10,357 nt of DNA from Bacteroidota bacterium (GTDB lineage Bacteria > Bacteroidota > Bacteroidia > Bacteroidales > UBA1402), in the NCBI GenBank assembly GCA_030706285.1, contig JAUZOU010000073.1:1-10357 (forward strand), in the 5' to 3' direction. The translations under genes were made by a program, and so were the position numbers. This document shows, piece by piece, positions 7,401 to 10,357 of the stretch. Position 1 is the first letter of the stretch. Each line of letters opens with the position of its first letter. The notes under the pieces were generated by a model that saw nothing but the letters and a program-made list of their open reading frames with translations, made no database searches and was not told the DNA's origin.

Positions 7401-8901
7401 CGTGGCAGCCATTTCCGGCTATAAGACAAACCTGATACTTGACCACATGACCCTGACCGATGTGGACAAGAATCCCATCGCTACCCGTTACTCGTATCTT
7501 GCTGTGACCAATAGTGCTTTTCACATCAAGATAACCGGTGATATGATCAATGTCAAGTACGGCAAAGCCGACATCGTCAGCAACGTGTTTGAAGGAAACG
7601 ATATGCCGGATACCGATGCGATTGACTTTGATGATGTCAACGACGGCCATATCAGCCAGGTAAAAATCCACAATTTGCTTGGTTCCAACAGTGACGGCAT
7701 CGACTTGGGTGAGGCCAAAGGCACCAGAATCGACAGCGTGTTGATTTATAACATCACGGATAAATGCATTTCAGTCGGCCTGCGAACGAATGTCGTCGTT
7801 ACAAACGGCACCTTTATGAATGCGACGTTAGGTTTCGGAGTCAAAGATTCCAGTCACATCGAAGCCAACCGATGCACGTTCTACGGTATTGCAGATCCGG
7901 TCGCCTGCTACGAAAAAATTGCCGGCAGATCGGGAGGTAACGCCATTGTTACGAACAGCATTCTTTCAAACAGTTATGATCATAGCTACACGTCAGACGA
8001 CAAATCAACATGCTACTTTTCACACAGTGTATCCGACAACGACGCGTTGCCCGACGGCCACGCCAATGTGTTTGGCAATCCTGGTTTCGACGCTCCGGGC
8101 CTGCTTGATTTTGGACTGAAGGAAACATCACCTGCCCGGTTGACCGGTTGGGACAACGGAACACCGGTTGACATGGGATCGACGGCCAAACAGCTTCCCA
8201 TTACCATTGAACCCCAAATCGCCATTTCAGAAATTTTCTACAATCTGAATAAGGATGCCAACCGGACTGAATTTGTCGCCTTATACAATCCGGGAACAGA
8301 AACGGTCCATCTGGGTGGCTACTCCCTATCCAAGGCTATAAAATACACCTTCCCGATCGGAACGATGATCGAACCGGGTAAACGGGTCTTTGTCGTAAAA
8401 GACTTGTTGAACCAGCCTCAGCTGACATCCAATGCGGCCGTCTTTGTTTGGCAGGATGGTAGTCTGGCCAACGAAGGAGAAACAATCCGCCTGTGTGATT
8501 CTATGGGATTAGTGATCGATCAGGTCGTCTACTCGCCTTCCTCCCCCTGGCCGAATGTTTCGGGAAATGATGAACGAGTGCTCTCTCTGGTTTCAGCCGA
8601 TCTGGACAATCACTTGCCGGAAAGCTGGACAACCCGTTCCTATGACGCCTTGCTGAATGGCCTTTCTCAACAGGGAACGAGCGAATTCAAGCTTTATCCG
8701 AACCCGACATATGGTCCTGTGACCATTCACCTGGAGAACGACAGATCCGAAAAAATGGCCCTCTATTCCGTAACCGGGCAACTGGTGTATTCGACGACCG
8801 TTGAAAACGGACAAACCGTCGACCTGAGCCACCTTTCCGGTCAGGTTTTGCTGGCCAAAATCGGCAAACACATCGGGAAAATCGTCGTGCTGAGCAGATA
8901 A
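4405..8901 (+). CDS. T9SS-exported CotH-kinase protein with lamin-tail, galactose-binding-like and beta-helix domains
   Basis: A 1498-residue predicted surface or secreted protein. Domains read by eye, in order: signal peptide 1-22 (ends AFSQ); lamin-tail domain about 23-150 (INEILASN, WVELYNAG, GEEIGLYD); chitobiase/hexosaminidase C-terminal-like about 170-248 (IRYTLDGSEPT); CotH kinase-like about 255-620, with PQK321, NGKYMGIHNMREK (395-407), Asp486/Asn488 and MDLDRG (505-510); bacterial-repeat-type domain about 633-692 and 863-886, split by a galactose-binding-like domain about 697-859 (WKYLDNGTDQG, YFRKTVEV, VVYLNGKE); right-handed beta-helix about 893-1260; second lamin-tail domain about 1270-1405; T9SS type A sorting tail about 1427-1498 (LYPNP start, GKIVVLSR end). 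The mature part has 12 cysteines. CotH proteins elsewhere phosphorylate spore-coat proteins; the substrate here is unknown. It is probably co-transcribed with the thioredoxin gene 7 nt upstream. The start is set by the signal peptide. Confidence 0.93.
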   Translation: MKKKYLISILLCVIPCFTAFSQVKINEILASNSSVNSDPDYGANADWVELYNAGNTAVNLNGYFITDNLSNPQKYKISKDVNIPAKGYLVIWCDDKATGLHTNFKLSASGEEIGLYDATLTPVDTLVFGAQYIDISYGRCPDGGDKWMFYAPPTPAASNDTTGYAGQVKNFPIFPLPGGLFDAPVSVELFNDLGGIIRYTLDGSEPTEESPVYTNALQIAKTTVVRARIFKQGYLAGPVITNTYFINEGFEKRNLPVVSLVSDSTNFWGAQKGIYVQNFKPDWEIPVNIELFENNGSDRAAFSERAGVKINGLYSWQLPQKMLGVYFSKQYGSSSLAYKLFFDRSRSNFKDFALRASGNDWSNTLFRDGLIQQACHNFNMKLDNMAFRPCVVYFNGKYMGIHNMREKVDEDYIASNYNLSKDSFDIIENEDYVETGSLDAYTAFKSLYSKDLSVAANYDAVANAMNIENFSDLMATEIYSGNSSIDHNVMAWKPKNEGKWKWILMDLDRGMFSSANSNNLISFYKNQTVWPFSQLLKNANYKKYFGTRLANHLYTTYNPIRMKKRIDYHKGLIEAEIPNHVARWLGATSSYGDAMPSVEYWYNEVSELKTFAEERPSVLLTDLENYGFSAPAQLSLSVYPSTAGNLTFNGMTVLDPQWTGYYPTNLPITLKAISKPGYTVKGWAKTIGTDLVSKQSTWKYLDNGTDQGIAWYAPGFDDASWSTGAGKFGYGDVQQTKINYGSNSNNKYVTTYFRKTVEVPADVKANAGFMINLLCDDGAVVYLNGKEIIRSNMPAGTTTYKTLASTSVNGAAETTYSNFFVDGADVLAGTNVLAVEIHQNTVSSSDLGFDLEWQALMPETANLVSTTDSLQLTLTGNEQYTAVYEANGQSIIPATISQNLTLYKNQSPYVVQGDVTIPEQVTLTIEPGVVIYMAPKACFIVHGNMLANGTADDPIKFTLNPDYTKTSWGALCFINTTDTTRMRYVTIEHASNGPDLYNAVAAISGYKTNLILDHMTLTDVDKNPIATRYSYLAVTNSAFHIKITGDMINVKYGKADIVSNVFEGNDMPDTDAIDFDDVNDGHISQVKIHNLLGSNSDGIDLGEAKGTRIDSVLIYNITDKCISVGLRTNVVVTNGTFMNATLGFGVKDSSHIEANRCTFYGIADPVACYEKIAGRSGGNAIVTNSILSNSYDHSYTSDDKSTCYFSHSVSDNDALPDGHANVFGNPGFDAPGLLDFGLKETSPARLTGWDNGTPVDMGSTAKQLPITIEPQIAISEIFYNLNKDANRTEFVALYNPGTETVHLGGYSLSKAIKYTFPIGTMIEPGKRVFVVKDLLNQPQLTSNAAVFVWQDGSLANEGETIRLCDSMGLVIDQVVYSPSSPWPNVSGNDERVLSLVSADLDNHLPESWTTRSYDALLNGLSQQGTSEFKLYPNPTYGPVTIHLENDRSEKMALYSVTGQLVYSTTVENGQTVDLSHLSGQVLLAKIGKHIGKIVVLSR

Positions 8902-8907
8902 CAAAAA

Positions 8908-8949
8908 CAGACGGGCGCCGGAATTGACTGATTTTCCGGCGCCCGTCTG
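8908..8949. terminator. Bidirectional intrinsic terminator between convergent genes
   Basis: A perfect 16-bp inverted repeat: CAGACGGGCGCCGGAA at 8908-8923 pairs with 8934-8949, leaving a 10-nt loop. On the minus strand the stem is followed at once by TTTTTG, the classic intrinsic-terminator tail, so it ends transcripts of the GNAT/nitrilase gene (stop at 9005-9007). On the plus strand the tail is only CTATTCTT, yet the very stable stem lies 6 nt after the CotH-protein stop and probably ends that operon too. Confidence 0.88.
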
Positions 8950-9004
8950 CTATTCTTCAGGCTGATTTATTATGCTTAGTCCATCAGTCTTTCCATTGAA
9001 CCGT

Positions 9005-10357
9005 TTATTTCTTCAACCGCAGCTCATACAAATCATTCCGTCTGTCTTTCAGGTTTCTGACGCAGCCGTAGGTATGCAATTCATTCAGCAAATCCAGGTC
9101 AACATCGGAAACCAGGATCATTTCAGTATTCGGAGTCGCCTCGGCACATTTGCCGTCAGTCGGAAAAGCAAAGTCGCAGGGTGAAAAAACGGCAGATTGG
9201 GCATACTGGACATCCATATTGTGTACGCGCGGCAAATTACCGACGCTACCGCCAATCACGACATAGCATTCATTTTCAATAGCTCTGGCCTGGGCACAAA
9301 TGCGCACTCTGGAATAACCATTTTGGGTATCCGTCAGGAATGGGACAAACAAAATCTGCATGCCCTGATCGGCCATAATTCTGGAGAGTTCCGGATATTC
9401 CACATCGTAACAGATCATGATGCCGATTTTAGCACAATCGGTTTCAAAGGTTCTGATGCTCCGTCCGCCGGATAGTCCCCAGCTTTTGATCTCATCCGGT
9501 GTAATATGGATTTTCTCGTAGGTTTCGTACGTGCCGTCCCTGCGGCATAAAAAACCAACATTGTACAAATCGTTGCCGCGAAGTAACGGCATACTACCGC
9601 TGATGATGTTGATGTTGTAGCTGATCGCCAGGCTGATAAACCGTTTTCGAATTTCATTGGTAAACTGAGCCAGTTCACGGATGGCCTGAGACTCACCCAG
9701 GTGATTGAATTTGGCCATCAACGGCGCATTGAAATATTCCGGGAAAAGCACAAAATCGGCTTTGTAATCGGATACAGCATCCACAAAAAATTCCACTTGC
9801 TCGAAGACATCATCGATGGTCTTGTACGAACGCATCTGCCATTGCACCAGCCCCAGCCTGACCGTCGTTTTCTGTGGAACAAACTCCTGTTTGGGCGGTT
9901 GATAGTAGATATTATCCCACTGAAGCAAGCAGGCATAATGCTTGGACTCTTCATCATTGGGCAGGTAATTGGTCATGACTTTCCGGACATGAAAATCGTT
10001 GGAAAGCTGAAACGTCAGAACGGGATCATAGATTTCCTTTTTACTGACTTTCTGAATGTATTCTTTCGGCCGTAGCTCATCCGAATATTTATGATAATTG
10101 GGAATTCTCCCACCAAACATGATCGCCTTGAGGTTGAGCTCTTCGCACAGTTCTTTCCGGTAATCATACATTCGCCGCGCCAGGCGTAGGCCTCTGTAAT
10201 CAGGATGGACAAACACCTCGATTCCATATAGAATATTACCTTTCGGATTGTGCGTATCGAATGTTTCATGGCCGGTGACCGAATCATACGTATGGTCATT
10301 TTTCACTTTGTCGTAATCGACAATGATGGAAAGGGCGCATCCGACGATTTTGTTGTC
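9005..10357 (-). CDS. GNAT acetyltransferase / carbon-nitrogen hydrolase fusion, N-terminus off the window
   Basis: A two-domain protein of which 450 residues are visible; the frame stays open to the right edge. A GTG at 10304-10306 is in frame but internal, since coding sequence (DNKIVGCALSIIVDY) continues before it. Visible residues about 1-110 are the C-terminal part of a GNAT fold, with HPDYRGLRLARRMY forming the acetyl-CoA loop (RGLRLA 55-60; the usual second Gly is Arg). About 164-427 is a nitrilase-superfamily amidohydrolase with the full Glu-Lys-Cys triad: Glu in LFPEYF (codon 9737-9739), Lys in YEKIHITPDE (9512-9514), Cys in MICYDVEYPE (9410-9412). Such fusions are known in bacteria, but the substrate is not established. 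The predicted chemistry is hydrolysis of a C-N bond (amide or nitrile) and possibly N-acylation of a related amine. No signal peptide can be judged because the start is missing. It converges on the CotH operon and shares its terminator. Confidence 0.92.
   Translation of the reverse strand, partial: DNKIVGCALSIIVDYDKVKNDHTYDSVTGHETFDTHNPKGNILYGIEVFVHPDYRGLRLARRMYDYRKELCEELNLKAIMFGGRIPNYHKYSDELRPKEYIQKVSKKEIYDPVLTFQLSNDFHVRKVMTNYLPNDEESKHYACLLQWDNIYYQPPKQEFVPQKTTVRLGLVQWQMRSYKTIDDVFEQVEFFVDAVSDYKADFVLFPEYFNAPLMAKFNHLGESQAIRELAQFTNEIRKRFISLAISYNINIISGSMPLLRGNDLYNVGFLCRRDGTYETYEKIHITPDEIKSWGLSGGRSIRTFETDCAKIGIMICYDVEYPELSRIMADQGMQILFVPFLTDTQNGYSRVRICAQARAIENECYVVIGGSVGNLPRVHNMDVQYAQSAVFSPCDFAFPTDGKCAEATPNTEMILVSDVDLDLLNELHTYGCVRNLKDRRNDLYELRLKK

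Noticed and set aside
7081..8190. Active GH28-type polygalacturonase in the beta-helix region
   Set aside because: The DDC motif reads DKC and no GHG motif is visible, so catalysis of that type is not supported; only the coil pattern is similar.
10304..10306. GTG start for the GNAT/nitrilase gene
   Set aside because: The reading frame continues upstream to the window edge with residues typical of a GNAT strand, so the GTG encodes an internal valine.

Overview
The window is chromosomal DNA from a member of the Bacteroidetes, most likely order Bacteroidales; the genus cannot be named from the sequence. Four things point there. Start codons lack Shine-Dalgarno sequences and sit behind A/T-rich leaders. 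Promoter-like elements fit the Bacteroidetes TTTG / TAnnTTTG pattern. One protein is a DUF4369-type TlpA thioredoxin. The 1498-residue surface protein ends in a type IX secretion (T9SS) sorting domain.

Layout. Positions 1-3211 hold three minus-strand housekeeping genes read right to left: cysK (cysteine synthase), a ROK-family sugar kinase (probable glucokinase) and carA (carbamoyl-phosphate synthase small subunit, C-terminus beyond position 1). They are separated by about 190-210 bp, each has a TATTTTTG-like element upstream, and so they are probably separate transcription units. A 187-bp divergent region (3212-3398) separates cysK from a plus-strand pair. That pair is a secreted TlpA/DUF4369 thioredoxin-fold protein (3399-4397) and, 7 nt later, the large multidomain protein (4405-8901). 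A 16-bp perfect hairpin terminator (8908-8949) lies between this pair and a convergent minus-strand gene, a GNAT acetyltransferase/nitrilase fusion whose N-terminus runs off the right edge.

The most interesting part is the plus-strand pair. The large protein appears to be, in order: signal peptide, lamin-tail domain, chitobiase/hexosaminidase C-terminal-like domain, CotH-type atypical kinase domain with its acidic residues kept, a bacterial-repeat domain split by an inserted galactose-binding-like domain, right-handed beta-helix, second lamin-tail domain and T9SS tail. It would be an exported or surface-attached putative kinase with adhesive modules. The co-transcribed thioredoxin may assist its 12 mature-region cysteines. 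These functional links are inferences from domain patterns read by eye, with no database search. The other genes are ordinary core metabolism. No mobile elements, CRISPR arrays, tRNA or rRNA were seen, and no gene-free stretch exceeds 300 bp.
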